Shown: positions 1-10,300, counted from the first letter of the stretch. The stretch is 64,000 nucleotides of DNA from Streptomyces rimosus subsp. rimosus (GCF_000720725.1 NZ_JOCQ01000001.1:62001-126000); one strand, 5' to 3'. Numbers and translations are program-made. The notes: a model not told the origin generated them from the sequence alone.

Positions 1-1443
1 CACGGCAACATCGGCGCCCGCCACTTCGACCTGCCGGCCGCCGTGGACGAGCGCTCGTTGCGCACGCTGGCCGCCGAACTGGCCGGGCAGCGCCGCCCCG
101 AGGTGGCCACCACGCTGCGCGGCGCCACCCGCTGGATCACCGACCTGGAGCCGGTACGCGCCGACTGGACCGCCAAGGCCGTCTCCCGGCTGCGCGAGGA
201 CGGCGTCTACCTCATCACCGGCGGCCTCGGCGAGATCGGTGCCACGATCGCCCGGTGGCTGCGCCGCGAGTGCCCTGGCGCCCGCCTGGCGCTGCTCACC
301 CGCGATCCGCTGCCCGACCGTGCGGAGTGGGACGCCTGGCTGGACGCGCACGACGAGGACGACGGGACCTCGCTGCGCATCAAGCGGCTGCGGGCCCTGG
401 AGGACGGCGGCGGCGAGCCCTTCCTCGTGCACGCCGACGTGGCCGACGAGGACGCGCTGCGGGCCGCGGTGGAGCAAGTGGCGTCACATTTCGGTGAGTT
501 GCACGGTGTCGTACACGCCGCCGGGCTGCCCAGCGAGCAGTGGGACCGGGCGATCACCGCGGCCAGCGCCGAGCAGTGCCAGTGGCACTTCGCGCCCAAG
601 GCCCACGGCCAGATCGCCCTGGAAAAGGTGCTGTCCGGCCACGACGTGGACTTCGTGCTGCTGCTCTCCTCGCTGGCCGGTGTGCTCGGCGGTCTGCGGC
701 TGCTCGGCTACGGCGCCGCCAACCATTTCATGGACGCCGCCGCCGAGCGGGCCAACCGCGGCCTGGACCGTACGGTGTGGATCAGCGCGGCCTGGGACGT
801 GTGGCAGCACCACCAGGACGAGAAACGGGCGATCTCCGCGATCGGCCGCAGCATGGACGACAAGGCGATCCAGCCCGACGAGGGCCTGGAGGCCATTCGC
901 CGCCTGCTGACGCTGCGCGATGTCTCCCATGTCGCCGTGTCCACCTGGGACATCGCGCACCGACTGGACCAGTGGGTGCGCGACGAGCGGATCGCGCGTC
1001 CGACGGCGGGCACCGCCGCGGCCGTGGACGGCGCCGGCGGACCGGAGACGGCGGACGACCTCACGGGGCAGGTGGCCCGGCTGGTGCGCGGCGCGCTCGG
1101 GGCCGAGGACATGCCGCTGGACGGGGACATCTTCGAGTTCGGCGGTGACTCGCTGCTGATCGTGCGGCTGCTGTCGGACCTGCGGGACCAGTTCTCGGTG
1201 GAGGTGCCGCTGGCGGACGTGCTCGGCGAGCCGACGCCCGCGGCGCTGGCCGCGCTCGTACAGCAGCGGCTGGACGCCCGTACGGAAGCCGCTGAGGAGC
1301 CGGCACAGGCGCCCGCCGAGGACGACATCGAGGCGCTGGCCGCGCAGCTGGCCGCCCTCGACCCGGAGGACATCGAACACCTGCTGGCCGAGGTGCGGCA
1401 GGGCGGCCAGAACGACCGAGACCGGCAGGAACAGGAGCGCTGA
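1..1443 (+). CDS. Polyketide synthase C-terminal part: ketoreductase and carrier protein (5' truncated)
   Basis: The reading frame is open at base 1, so the protein continues upstream of the window; the GTG at 43 is internal. A ketoreductase is recognisable by the NADPH motif TGGLGEIG (about bases 217-240), the catalytic serine in LLLSSLAG and the tyrosine in LGYGAAN. It is followed by a carrier domain whose phosphopantetheine serine lies in FGGDSLL (about base 1147). A charged helical tail (LAALDPEDIEHLL) ends the protein and could be a docking element. The LDD motif that marks B-type ketoreductases is absent (the site reads GLPSEQ). No thioesterase follows, so the chain should pass to another protein. 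The next gene starts 2 bases after the stop, so this is the upstream end of one transcript. The polyketide product is unknown. Confidence 0.9.
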   Translation, partial: HGNIGARHFDLPAAVDERSLRTLAAELAGQRRPEVATTLRGATRWITDLEPVRADWTAKAVSRLREDGVYLITGGLGEIGATIARWLRRECPGARLALLTRDPLPDRAEWDAWLDAHDEDDGTSLRIKRLRALEDGGGEPFLVHADVADEDALRAAVEQVASHFGELHGVVHAAGLPSEQWDRAITAASAEQCQWHFAPKAHGQIALEKVLSGHDVDFVLLLSSLAGVLGGLRLLGYGAANHFMDAAAERANRGLDRTVWISAAWDVWQHHQDEKRAISAIGRSMDDKAIQPDEGLEAIRRLLTLRDVSHVAVSTWDIAHRLDQWVRDERIARPTAGTAAAVDGAGGPETADDLTGQVARLVRGALGAEDMPLDGDIFEFGGDSLLIVRLLSDLRDQFSVEVPLADVLGEPTPAALAALVQQRLDARTEAAEEPAQAPAEDDIEALAAQLAALDPEDIEHLLAEVRQGGQNDRDRQEQER

Positions 1444-1445
1444 CC

Positions 1446-2477
1446 GTGGACTTCAGCCTGATCTTCTTCTCCGGGGACGAGAAGAACAAATACCGCTTCG
1501 TGCTCGACGCGGCCCGCTACGCGGACGAGAACGGCTTCACCGCCATCTGGACCCCGGAGCGGCACTTCCACCGCTTCGGCGGCCTCTACCCCAACCCCTC
1601 CGTCCTCGGCGCGGGCCTGGCCATGCACACCCAGCGCCTCCAGATCCGGGCCGGCAGCGTCATCCTCCCGCTGCACAGCCCGATCCGGGTCGCCGAGGAG
1701 TGGGCGGTCGTCGACAACCTCTCCCGGGGCCGCGCCGGTATCGCCCTGGCCACCGGCTTCAGCCCGCTGGACTTCGCCATCCGGCCGGAGGGCTGGTCCG
1801 ACCGCAGGCAGCGCACCTTCGACGCGGTGGGCACCATCCGCGAACTGTGGGAGGGCGCGCCGGTCTACGTCCAGGACGGCCTCGGCAACCACGTGGAGGT
1901 CGAGCTGCACCCGCAGCCCGTCCAGCCCGAACTGCCCATCTGGCTGACCTGCACCAAGAGTGTGGAGACGTTCGAGACGGCCGGACGGCTCGGCTGCAAC
2001 GTGCTGACCGCGCTGATCGACATGACCAACGAGGAGCTGGAGGAGAAGCTCGCGGTCTACTACAAGACCCTGGAGGAGTACGGGCACGATCCGGACAGCA
2101 CCACGGTCACGCTGATGCTGCACACCTTCATCGGCACCGACCTGGACGAGGTCCGGGAAACCGTCCGGCCCCCGTTCAGCGACTATCTGCGCTCCTTCTT
2201 CACCGTCATCGACTCGCAGAAGAAGAACCTGGCGCCAGGTGCCGGGGTCCGCGACATCTCGGCCGGCGACCAGGACGAGCTGATCAAGTTCGCCTTCGAC
2301 AAGTACTTCGAGAAGGGCGCGCTGCTCGGCACCCCGGACTCCTGCGCGGCGGTGGTCGACCGCTTCCAGGGCATGGGTGTCAACGAGATCGCCTGCCTGA
2401 TCGACTTCGGGGTCGACGAGGACCTCGTCGTGCAGAGCCTGAGCCACCTCAACGAACTCCGGAGGCGCTACGCATGA
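1446..2477 (+). CDS. LLM-class flavin-dependent monooxygenase (MupA/Atu3671-like)
   Basis: 343-residue protein of the bacterial-luciferase-like fold. It opens with MDFSLIFFSGDE and has the TPERHFHRFGGLYPNP, SVILPLHSPIR and ALATGFSPLDFAIRP segments typical of the MupA/Atu3671 subfamily, which works with PKS and NRPS assembly lines. Family members use reduced flavin and O2 to hydroxylate or otherwise oxidise carrier-bound intermediates. The start is a GTG two bases after the upstream stop; its 3' end overlaps the condensation gene by ATGA. It probably acts in trans on an intermediate bound to the neighbouring ACP or PCP. The substrate and the exact oxidation cannot be read from sequence. Confidence 0.85.
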   Translation: MDFSLIFFSGDEKNKYRFVLDAARYADENGFTAIWTPERHFHRFGGLYPNPSVLGAGLAMHTQRLQIRAGSVILPLHSPIRVAEEWAVVDNLSRGRAGIALATGFSPLDFAIRPEGWSDRRQRTFDAVGTIRELWEGAPVYVQDGLGNHVEVELHPQPVQPELPIWLTCTKSVETFETAGRLGCNVLTALIDMTNEELEEKLAVYYKTLEEYGHDPDSTTVTLMLHTFIGTDLDEVRETVRPPFSDYLRSFFTVIDSQKKNLAPGAGVRDISAGDQDELIKFAFDKYFEKGALLGTPDSCAAVVDRFQGMGVNEIACLIDFGVDEDLVVQSLSHLNELRRRYA

Positions 2478-3832
2478 CCGCCGCCCCCTCCCGGGCCGAC
2501 CTCGTCGCCCGGCTCACCGGCCTCACCCCCGGCCAGCGTGCGCGCCTGCGCCGCCGCATTCCCCAAGTACTCGCCGAACGGCGCAGGTTGACGCCGGGGC
2601 AGCGCCGCCTCTGGCTGACCCAGCAGCGGCTGCCCGGCCACCCGGTGGACGTGGTCTGCCAGGCCGTGCACCTCACCGGCGGTCCGGTGGACCTCGACAC
2701 GCTCGCCGAGCGCGTACGCGGTTTCGCGGCCCGGCACGAGGCGCTGCGGACCACCTTCGAGGAGGGCGGCCCGGGCCTCCGCCCGGTGGTGCACGACGAA
2801 CTGCCGCCCAGGCTGTCCCGTACCCGCTGCGCCGATGCCGACGACGCACACCGGCTCGCCCGGGAACTGGCCGCCGAGCCGTTCGACCTGGCAGCCGGGC
2901 CGCTGCTGCGGGTCACCCTCGCCGAAGGGCCCACGCCCGACGAGGCATGGCTGCTGGTCGTGGTGCACAACCTCGTCTTCGACGCATGGTCCTTCGAGCT
3001 GCTGCTGGACGAACTGGCCCGCCCCGCCGGGACCGATCCGGCCGCCGCGCCCGCCTTCAGCGACCACGCCCGCGAGCTGCGGCAGTGGCTCGGCAGCCCG
3101 GCCGGCCAGGAAGCGGCCGCCTACTGGGCCGGTGAGGTGGCCGACGCCCCGCCGCCGCTGCCCACCGACCGGCCGCGCCCCGCCGACGGCACCTCGCGCA
3201 AGGGCGGCCGCGTGGACTTCACGGTGTCCCGTGCCGTCACCGAGGGGATCGCCGCGACGGCACAGCGCGAGGCGGCCACCGCGTACGCCGGATGGCTGGC
3301 CGTGGCCTGGGCCGCGCTGGCCGAGTTCGGCGGCCGTCAGGACGTCCTGCTCGGCACGTTCACCGCGGGCCGGGACCGGCCGGGCACCGCCGAAGTGGTC
3401 GGCTATCTGCTCAATGTGCTGCCCGTACGGCTGCGGGACTCGGCCGACGGCACGCACGCCACCCGAGTCCGTGCCGTCCGTACGGCGACCCGGGCCGGAC
3501 TCCGGCACGCCGCCTACCCGGGCGAACTGGTCGCGGCGGAGGTACGGCCCGCCCGGGTCCCGGGCGACCACCCCCTCCTCGACGCCGTCTTCGTCTTCGA
3601 CAACCTCGGCGAGGGCGGCCGGGAGATCCAAGGCGCCCGCGCGGACACCGCCGACCTCGACAAGGGCACCGCCCGCTACGACCTGACGCTGGCCGTCTAC
3701 CCCGGCCCGCAAGGCACCCAGGGCTGGTTCGAGTACGACCGCGAGCTGTACGACGAGGCCACCGTGCGCCGTCTCGCCGAGCGGTTCACGGCCCTGGCCG
3801 AGGCGGCGGCCGGAGCGGGAGGCCACGAGTGA
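2474..3832 (+). CDS. Free-standing NRPS condensation-domain protein with degenerate HHxxxDG motif
   Basis: 452-residue protein consisting of one condensation-type domain. The N-terminal RRLTPGQRRLWLTQQRLPG corresponds to core motif C1 and FAARHEALRTTF to C2. The central catalytic motif HHxxxDG reads H165-N-L-V-F-D170-A, so the second, catalytic histidine is asparagine and the final glycine is alanine. C-terminal motifs for the acceptor channel (LLGTFTAGRDRP, GYLLNVLPVR) are preserved. The start ATG overlaps the previous stop and has a GGAGG ribosome site 9 bases upstream. The domain may be a structural or docking partner, or may catalyse a different transfer such as esterification or release with a changed mechanism. 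Loss of activity is also possible. Confidence 0.88.
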   Translation: MTAAPSRADLVARLTGLTPGQRARLRRRIPQVLAERRRLTPGQRRLWLTQQRLPGHPVDVVCQAVHLTGGPVDLDTLAERVRGFAARHEALRTTFEEGGPGLRPVVHDELPPRLSRTRCADADDAHRLARELAAEPFDLAAGPLLRVTLAEGPTPDEAWLLVVVHNLVFDAWSFELLLDELARPAGTDPAAAPAFSDHARELRQWLGSPAGQEAAAYWAGEVADAPPPLPTDRPRPADGTSRKGGRVDFTVSRAVTEGIAATAQREAATAYAGWLAVAWAALAEFGGRQDVLLGTFTAGRDRPGTAEVVGYLLNVLPVRLRDSADGTHATRVRAVRTATRAGLRHAAYPGELVAAEVRPARVPGDHPLLDAVFVFDNLGEGGREIQGARADTADLDKGTARYDLTLAVYPGPQGTQGWFEYDRELYDEATVRRLAERFTALAEAAAGAGGHE

Positions 3833-4800
3833 CCACCGCACGGCTGTGTGCCCCGGCCTACGAGCTGGGCGAGTACGCCGAACCCGTCACCGAGCTGCCG
3901 GAACTGCTGGCGGACCCCGAGGCCGCGGCCCGGCTGACCGCCCCGGCCGCCGGGTTCGACACCTACCACTGGTCGGACGGCCAGGTGGTGGAGCTGATGG
4001 CCGCCGCCGCCCAGCGCACCCTGGGCGAAGCCGGCGTACCGGGCGACGAGGTCGATCTCGTGCTGCTGGCCACCGACTCGCTGCCGCGCGACCGCTCCGC
4101 CCACCGGGACGTGGCCGAACTGCTCCAGGAAATCGGGCTGACCCGCGCCACCGCCAGCACGCTCGGCCTGATGGACTGCGCCACCGCCATGGCCGCCGTC
4201 GGCACCGCCGCCTCCCTGGTCCGGGACGGCAGCGCCCGCCACGTCCTGGTCGTCACCGGCGACCTGGCCGACCACGCCACCGGCGGCGAACGCATCGTCG
4301 CGGGCGGCGCGGCCATCGCCAGTGACGCCGCGGCCACCGCCCTCGTATCGGCCACCGCGGCCGGGCTGCCGGTGCTGGGCATGGCCCACCACGCCGCCCC
4401 GGAGACCCTTTCCGCAGAGCCCGCGCGGCAGCAGCTGGCGGCCCGGATCGCCGCGCACCGCGAACTGTTCGCCCGGCTCGCGGAGCGCCACCCGGTCCGG
4501 CCCGAGGACGTCCGGGCCGTCCTGCCCAGCAACTTCGCACGCAACGTGCTGGAGATCTACCTGTCCGATGTCGGTTATGGCGGCGACCGGCTCGCCCTGG
4601 GCAACGTCGGCCGGATCGGCCACTGCCTGGGCAGCGACCCGCTGATCAACCTCGCGGACCGGCTCGCGGAGGCGAAGGCCGCCGGGGAGGACGCGGGCGG
4701 CCCGGACGACCTCCTCGTGCTGCTCGGCGCGGGCATCTCCCACCTGGCGGCCGTGCTGCTGGGCGCGCGCCCGCTGCCGGCGGGGGAGGGGCCCGGGTGA
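3829..4800 (+). CDS. KAS III-fold (beta-ketoacyl-ACP synthase III-like) acyltransferase, copy 1
   Basis: 323-residue thiolase-fold protein. The nucleophilic cysteine is C117 in GLMDCATAM, followed by the family's ASLVRDGSARHVLVVTGD strand. The usual second active-site motif HQxN is replaced by LPSNFAR, so the general-base histidine is missing there. The asparagine-loop region GNVGRIGHCLGSD retains an asparagine and offers another histidine. KAS III-fold enzymes in clusters (for example the CerJ/ChlB type) often transfer acyl groups rather than condense them; that role is inferred here. The GTG start overlaps the condensation gene stop (GTGA), and the stop overlaps the paralogue downstream. 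Confidence 0.85.
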   Translation: MTTARLCAPAYELGEYAEPVTELPELLADPEAAARLTAPAAGFDTYHWSDGQVVELMAAAAQRTLGEAGVPGDEVDLVLLATDSLPRDRSAHRDVAELLQEIGLTRATASTLGLMDCATAMAAVGTAASLVRDGSARHVLVVTGDLADHATGGERIVAGGAAIASDAAATALVSATAAGLPVLGMAHHAAPETLSAEPARQQLAARIAAHRELFARLAERHPVRPEDVRAVLPSNFARNVLEIYLSDVGYGGDRLALGNVGRIGHCLGSDPLINLADRLAEAKAAGEDAGGPDDLLVLLGAGISHLAAVLLGARPLPAGEGPG

Positions 4801-5705
4801 GCGCGGCCTATGTGAACGGCTGCGCCGCGGAGTTGGGCCCGATCCGCCGCAAGGTCGCCGAACTCCCCGAGTACGCGGCCGGACCACCGGACGCGGGCAC
4901 CGGCTTCGCCGAGTACCGCGAGGCCGAGGGCGGCATCCTCGGCCTCCTCGGCCCGGCCGTGCGGGGCGCCCTGGACGCCTCCGGAACTGACCCGGCCACG
5001 GTGGACACAATCCTGCTCGCGACCGAGTCGCTGCCCGCCGACGGCCCGGACCGGCCCGCCCTCACGGGCCTGCTGGACGATCTCGGCCTGCGCCGCGCGT
5101 ACCCGGTGATGCTGGGCCTGGCCGACTGCTCCACCGCCATCGCCGCTTTCGACATCGCGGCGTCCCTGGTGCGGTCGGGCGCGTCCGGGACGGTGCTGGT
5201 GGTGTCCGGGGACCTGGTGCGTACGGTGCTGCCGGGCGGGCGGGTGGTGCTGGGCGGCACCGCGGTCGCCGGGGACGGGGCCGCGGCGGCCGTGGTCTCC
5301 GGGCGGCGGTACGGGTGGGAGTTGCTGGGCGGGGCCCGCGGGATCGCCCAGTTCGAGCCCGGGCCGCCGAGCCGCCTCTTGGGGGCCCAACTGGCCATGT
5401 ACCAAACGGTGTTCGCCGACCTGTGGAAAGTCACGGGGCTGACGGCACGGGATCTGGGGACCGGCGCCGTGCTGCCCAGCAACCTCGCCCGGGACGCGCT
5501 GCGGACGTTCCTGGGCGAGGCCGGAATCGCCGACCGCCAGATGTACCTGGACAACGTGCCGCGTATCGCGCACTGTCTGGGCAGCGACCCACTGATCAAT
5601 CTCGCCGACCGTACGGCCGGGGGCGCCGAACCGTCCCCCGTCGTACTGCTGGGCACCAGCGCGGCGCACGCCGCCGCCGTTCTACTACGTCCCGTGGAGG
5701 AATGA
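4797..5705 (+). CDS. KAS III-fold acyltransferase, copy 2
   Basis: 302-residue paralogue of the preceding protein. The cysteine nucleophile is C111 in GLADCSTAI. Both copies share the unusual LPSN-AR segment in place of HQxN, and the string HCLGSDPLINLADR near the C-terminus. The copy-1 glycine before the loop asparagine is aspartate here (DNVPRIAH). The pair looks like an in-cluster duplication kept for two partners: a heterodimer, or two successive acyl transfers on the carrier protein encoded immediately downstream. The GTG start overlaps the upstream stop, and the carrier gene begins 5 bases after this stop behind a GGAGG site. No substrate can be assigned. Confidence 0.85.
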   Translation: MSAAYVNGCAAELGPIRRKVAELPEYAAGPPDAGTGFAEYREAEGGILGLLGPAVRGALDASGTDPATVDTILLATESLPADGPDRPALTGLLDDLGLRRAYPVMLGLADCSTAIAAFDIAASLVRSGASGTVLVVSGDLVRTVLPGGRVVLGGTAVAGDGAAAAVVSGRRYGWELLGGARGIAQFEPGPPSRLLGAQLAMYQTVFADLWKVTGLTARDLGTGAVLPSNLARDALRTFLGEAGIADRQMYLDNVPRIAHCLGSDPLINLADRTAGGAEPSPVVLLGTSAAHAAAVLLRPVEE

Positions 5706-5709
5706 ACAC

Positions 5710-5970
5710 ATGCCGACGGCAGAGGAGAGGACCGCCGGAATCTGGCGGGAGATCCTGGACCTGGACACCGGGACGCCCATCGGCCCGCAGGACGACTTCT
5801 TCGCCCTGGGCGGCACGTCCCTCCAGGCCATGTCCCTGGTGCAGCGGCTGCGCGAGGAGTTCGGGGCCCCGGTGGCGCTGAGCGCGCTGCTGGCGGACGC
5901 CTCGCTGCGCGCCGTCGCCGCCGCGGTGACGGCGGACGCGGCCGGGCACGAGGAGACCGCCCGGCCGTGA
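5710..5970 (+). CDS. Stand-alone acyl/peptidyl carrier protein
   Basis: 86-residue carrier protein with the phosphopantetheine attachment serine S37 in LGGTSLQAM, preceded by DDFFA, the standard helix-II context. The size is that of a discrete carrier domain. A GGAGG ribosome site lies 7 bases before the ATG. Its place directly after two KAS III-like genes suggests that it holds the acyl group they load or remove, and it could also be a substrate of the LLM monooxygenase. Whether it carries an acyl or an aminoacyl chain cannot be told; the GGTS motif is more PCP-like than ACP-like. Confidence 0.92.
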   Translation: MPTAEERTAGIWREILDLDTGTPIGPQDDFFALGGTSLQAMSLVQRLREEFGAPVALSALLADASLRAVAAAVTADAAGHEETARP

Positions 5971-7328
5971 AGATCCAGTCTGTGGCCGCCCTGCGGCAAC
6001 TCCCGCCCCGCACCCGGGCGGTGATGGGCGCCAACCTGGTCAGTTCGGTGGGCACCGGACTGGTCCAGCCGTTCCTGGTCCTGTACCTGACCCGGGTGCG
6101 CGGGCTGCCGGTCGGCTCCGCCACCGCCGTCATCTCGGTGATCGCGGTGGCCTCGCTGCTGGGCGGACCGCTGGCCGGACGGCTGGCCGACGGCCGCTCG
6201 CTGCGCGCCACGGCCGCCGCCGCGATGACCCTCGCGGCCCTCGGCACGGCCTCCTTCGCCCTGGTCACCGGGGCGGGCGGCGCGGTACTCGCCGGGTCGG
6301 CCTACGGACTGGCGTACGGCGCGATGCTCTCCGTATGGAACACCGCCATCGCCCGGAGCGTGACGGGGGAGGCCCGGTCCACCGCCTTCGGGCTGCAGTT
6401 CGTCGGGCTCAACGCGGGGGTGGGGCTCGGCGGCCTGCTCGGCGGGATCTTCGCCTCGACGGCCGATCCGGGCCGCTTCCAACTGCTGTACGTCTGCGAC
6501 GGCCTGTCGTTCCTGGCGGCCGGCGCGGTCCTCGTCCTCGCGGTGGGGCGGCGGGCACCCGGGCCGGACCCGGCCGCGCCGGAACCCGCCGCCGGACCCC
6601 GCGGCTACGCCGTCGTCCTCCGGGACCGCGCACTGCTCAAGGTGCTCGCCTTCACCGTCGCGCTGATGGTCGTGGGATACGGGCAGCTGGAGTCCAGCAT
6701 CCCCGGGCTGGTCGCGGTGCGCGGCATGGACGCGCGGATCATGGCGTGGGGCTTCGTCGCCAACACCTGCTGCATCGTGCTGATCCAGTTCGCGGCGGTC
6801 ACCCGCATCTCCCGCTCCCGGCCCGCCGTCCTGCTCGCCGGGACCGCCGGGAGCTGGGCGGCGAGCTGGCTGCTGCTCCTGCTGGCCACCGTCAGCGGCG
6901 GTACGGCGGCGCAGGCCGCGCTGGTGATCGGCGCGCTGGCGGTGTTCGCCGTGGGGGAGGCGCTGCTGGCCGTGGCGCTGCCCACCCTCGTCAACACGCT
7001 GGCCAGTGACCCGGTGCGCGGCCGGTACAACGGGGCCTATTCCGCGGCCATGTCGGGCGGCTTGGTGCTGGGCCCGCTGCTGGGCGGCTGGCTGCTCACC
7101 GGCGGCCGGCCCTGGCTGCTGGCCGTGGTCCTGGGCGCGGGCTGTGTGGCGTGCGTGGCCTTGGCGCCGCGGCTCGAGCGGCTGGGCGGCCCGGCGGACG
7201 GCGCGCGGACGGCTGCGTCCGAGGAGCCGGACGTACAGAACCTCAGTGATCCGTACGAGGACGAAAACAAAGACGGAAACAAGCACGAGGGCGAGCCGCA
7301 GCGGCTGGGCACCGGGGGTGGGCGATGA
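5967..7328 (+). CDS. MFS transporter, probable product exporter
   Basis: 453-residue integral membrane protein of the major facilitator superfamily with about twelve hydrophobic segments. The signature loop between helices 2 and 3 reads GGPLAGRLADGRS, and a long charged C-terminal tail ends the protein. The GTG start overlaps the carrier gene stop, and the stop overlaps the NRPS start, so it lies inside the biosynthetic transcript. Export of, and self-protection against, the cluster product is the likely role. Drug:H+ antiport is inferred from family and context only. Confidence 0.88.
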   Translation: MKIQSVAALRQLPPRTRAVMGANLVSSVGTGLVQPFLVLYLTRVRGLPVGSATAVISVIAVASLLGGPLAGRLADGRSLRATAAAAMTLAALGTASFALVTGAGGAVLAGSAYGLAYGAMLSVWNTAIARSVTGEARSTAFGLQFVGLNAGVGLGGLLGGIFASTADPGRFQLLYVCDGLSFLAAGAVLVLAVGRRAPGPDPAAPEPAAGPRGYAVVLRDRALLKVLAFTVALMVVGYGQLESSIPGLVAVRGMDARIMAWGFVANTCCIVLIQFAAVTRISRSRPAVLLAGTAGSWAASWLLLLLATVSGGTAAQAALVIGALAVFAVGEALLAVALPTLVNTLASDPVRGRYNGAYSAAMSGGLVLGPLLGGWLLTGGRPWLLAVVLGAGCVACVALAPRLERLGGPADGARTAASEEPDVQNLSDPYEDENKDGNKHEGEPQRLGTGGGR

Positions 7329-10300
7329 CAGCCGTACACGAGGTCTTCCGGCGGCGGGCGGCGGAGCGCCCGGAAGCCACCGCCCTGCTCCACGGCGAGC
7401 ACACCGTCAGCTACCGGACGCTGGACCGTGCCTCGGACGCCTACGCCGCCGAACTCGCCGCGGCAGGCGTACGCGCCGGGAACATCGTGCCGGTGCTGAT
7501 GCCGCGCTCCCCGCGCTATGTGGCGACCGTCCTGGCGATCCTCAAGCTGGGCGCCGCCTACGCGGCCCTGGGCCCCCGCTGGCCCGCACCCCGGATCGCG
7601 GACCTGATCCGGCGGGCGGACGCCCCGCTGATCGCTGCCGACTCCGGCGGCAGGCCCGGGACCGCGTCGGTCCCTGTCTGGGCGCCCGGAACAGACCTGG
7701 AGCAGGCCGCCGCCACCGGCAGCGCCCCGCCCCCGGTGACCGTACGGGAAACGGACACCTGCTGCGTCTTCTTCACCTCCGGCAGCACCGGCCGCCCCAA
7801 GGGCGTGCTCTCCCCGCACGCGGGCACGGTACGGCTGTTCACCCCGACGGAGCCCCCGGCCCGCTTCGCCGACCTCGGCCCGGACACGGTCTGGCCGCAG
7901 GCCGCCCCGCTGCCCTGGGACGCGGCCTCCCTGGAACTATGGGGAGCGCTGCTCAACGGGGGCACCTCCGTGCTGGTGGACGAGCCCTACCTGACGGCGG
8001 ACGGGCTGCGCGACCTCGTACGCCGGGCGGGCGTGAACACGCTGTGGCTCACCGCCTCGCTCTTCAACCTGCTCGTGGAGGAGGACCTGAGCTGCTTCCA
8101 CGGGCTGCGGCAGCTCATGGTGGGCGGCGAACGGCTCTCGCCCGCCCACGTCCGCCGCTTCGTACGGGCGCACCCCCGCATCACCCTGGTGAACGGCTAC
8201 GGCCCCGTGGAGACCACGGTCTTCGCCACCACCCACCGGATCACGGCCGCCGACATCACCGACGGCCCGGCCCCCACGCAGATCCCGGTCGGCCGCCCGG
8301 TCGGACGGACCGAAGTCCTCGTCCTGGACGAGGAAGCACGGCCGGTCCCGCCGGATACCACCGGCGAGATCTGCGTCGCGGGCGCCGGGCTGGCCCGCGG
8401 GTACCTCGCGGACCCGGAGCAGACCGCGCGCAGTTTCGTCGACATCCCGCTGGACGGTGCCGTACGCCGTGTCTACCGCACCGGCGACCTGGGCTTCCGC
8501 TCCGCCGACGGCACCCTGCACTACGCGGGCCGCCGCGACCGCCAGGTCAAGGTGCTCGGCCACCGCATCGAACCGGGCGAGGTGGAAGCCGCGGCGGCCC
8601 AGGTGCCCGGGGTGCTCCGGTGTGCCGTCGTCCCGCTGATGGCGGACGGGCGGTGCGAGGGGCTGGCCGCCGCGTACACGGTGCGGGACGGCCGGGAGCC
8701 GGTGAGCGCGGAAACGGTACGCCGCGCGCTGTCCGAGCGGCTGCCGGAGTACCTGGTGCCGCGGGAACTGGCCGCCGTGGCGCGCTTCCCGCTGACCGAC
8801 AACGGAAAGCTGGACACCGCCGCGCTGCTGGACCTGATCACGGCGCAGACGCAGACGGCCCGGCCCCGGGCCGACGCGTGCCGGGTCCGTGATGCGGAAG
8901 ACGGATCGGTGGCGGGCCAAGTGACCGCGGCCTTCGCGCAGATCCTGCGCAGGGACCCGGACGACGTGCCCCCCGACGCCTCGTTCTTCGAACTGGGCGG
9001 TACCTCGCTGGACGGAGCCCGGCTGTGCGTCCGCATCGGCGGACGTACCGGCGTCCCCGTACCGGCCTCCGTACTGATCGCGGGCCCGACCGTACGGGAC
9101 CTGGCGCGGTGGATCGAGAAGCGGCAGGCGGAAACGGGGGAGCCCGCGCGGCCCGCGCACACAGGCCCGCTGACGCTGCTCCCCGTCCAGAGCGGCTTCC
9201 TGTTCGAGCAGCAGCTCGACCCGTCCGACACGTCGGCGCACTGCGTGCTGCTGTGGCGGGTGACGGGCGCCTTCGCCCCGGAGGCGTTCCGGGCCGCGGC
9301 GGACGACGTACACCGGCGGCACCAGTCGCTGCACGCCCGCTACGTCTTCGACCGCCAACCGGTGGCGCTCCTGGACGGCCCGGCCGCACCGGTGGACGTA
9401 CGGCTCCTCGACCCGGCCGGGGACGAGACGGCCGCGCTCAGGGCCGTCCACACCGAGCTGCACCGGCCGCTGGACATCGGTGCCGGAGCCAACTGGCGGT
9501 GCGTCATGACGCCGACGGAGACGGGCTGGCTGCTGGGGATCGTCGTACACCACATCGCCTTCGACGGCGGCTCCGCACGTCCGCTGGCCGAGGATCTGTC
9601 GGCGGCCTACGCGGCCCGGCTGCGCGGCGAGGAGTCCCGGGCCGCGCGCCCTGCCCCGCTGGCGGCCGTCCTGGCGGGCCACCGTGCTCAGGTGAACGAG
9701 CACACCGGCGAGGAACAACGCGCGTACTGGCGTAGTGAGCTGACCGGCGTACCGCCGCTGGCCTTGCCGGCTCACGAGACGCCTCCCGAGACGCCTCCCG
9801 AGACGCCTTCTGAAAGCGCGGCCCCCACCTTCACCCTCTCCACCACCGAGTACGCGGCTCTGGAAGAGCGGGCCCGGCACCACGGCAGCACCCGCTTCGC
9901 GGTGCTGCTGGCGGCCTACGCCGAAGCCCTGGCAGCCGTGAGCGGGCAGCGCGATGTGGCGGTGGGCGCGCCCGTCGCCAAGCGCTACCACCCGGACACC
10001 GCCGACGCGATCGGCTGCCTGATCGACGTGGTCTGCTTCCGGATGCGCCCGGCCGGAGACGGTACGGCGAACGCGCTGCCCCGCCTCCTGGAGGGCATCC
10101 ACGCCGGTCTGGCCGCGCAGGACGTGCCGTTCGAGGAGGTGGTACGGCTGGCCGCCGACCCGGCACGGGACCGGACCCGGCATCCGCTCTTCCAGACGAT
10201 GTTCGCGCTCCAGGAGGGGCCGCCGCAGCGCCTGGGCCTGGAGGGCTGCGTGACCGAGCCGGTACGGGAACCGGACCCGCGGGCGGTGCACGAGCTGGAG

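Noticed and set aside
4797..5705. HMG-CoA-synthase-type beta-branching cassette
   Set aside because: The KAS III-like pair, lone carrier and PKS suggested it, but no enoyl-CoA hydratase-like partners or decarboxylating ketosynthase are present, and the active-site motifs do not match HMG-CoA synthases.
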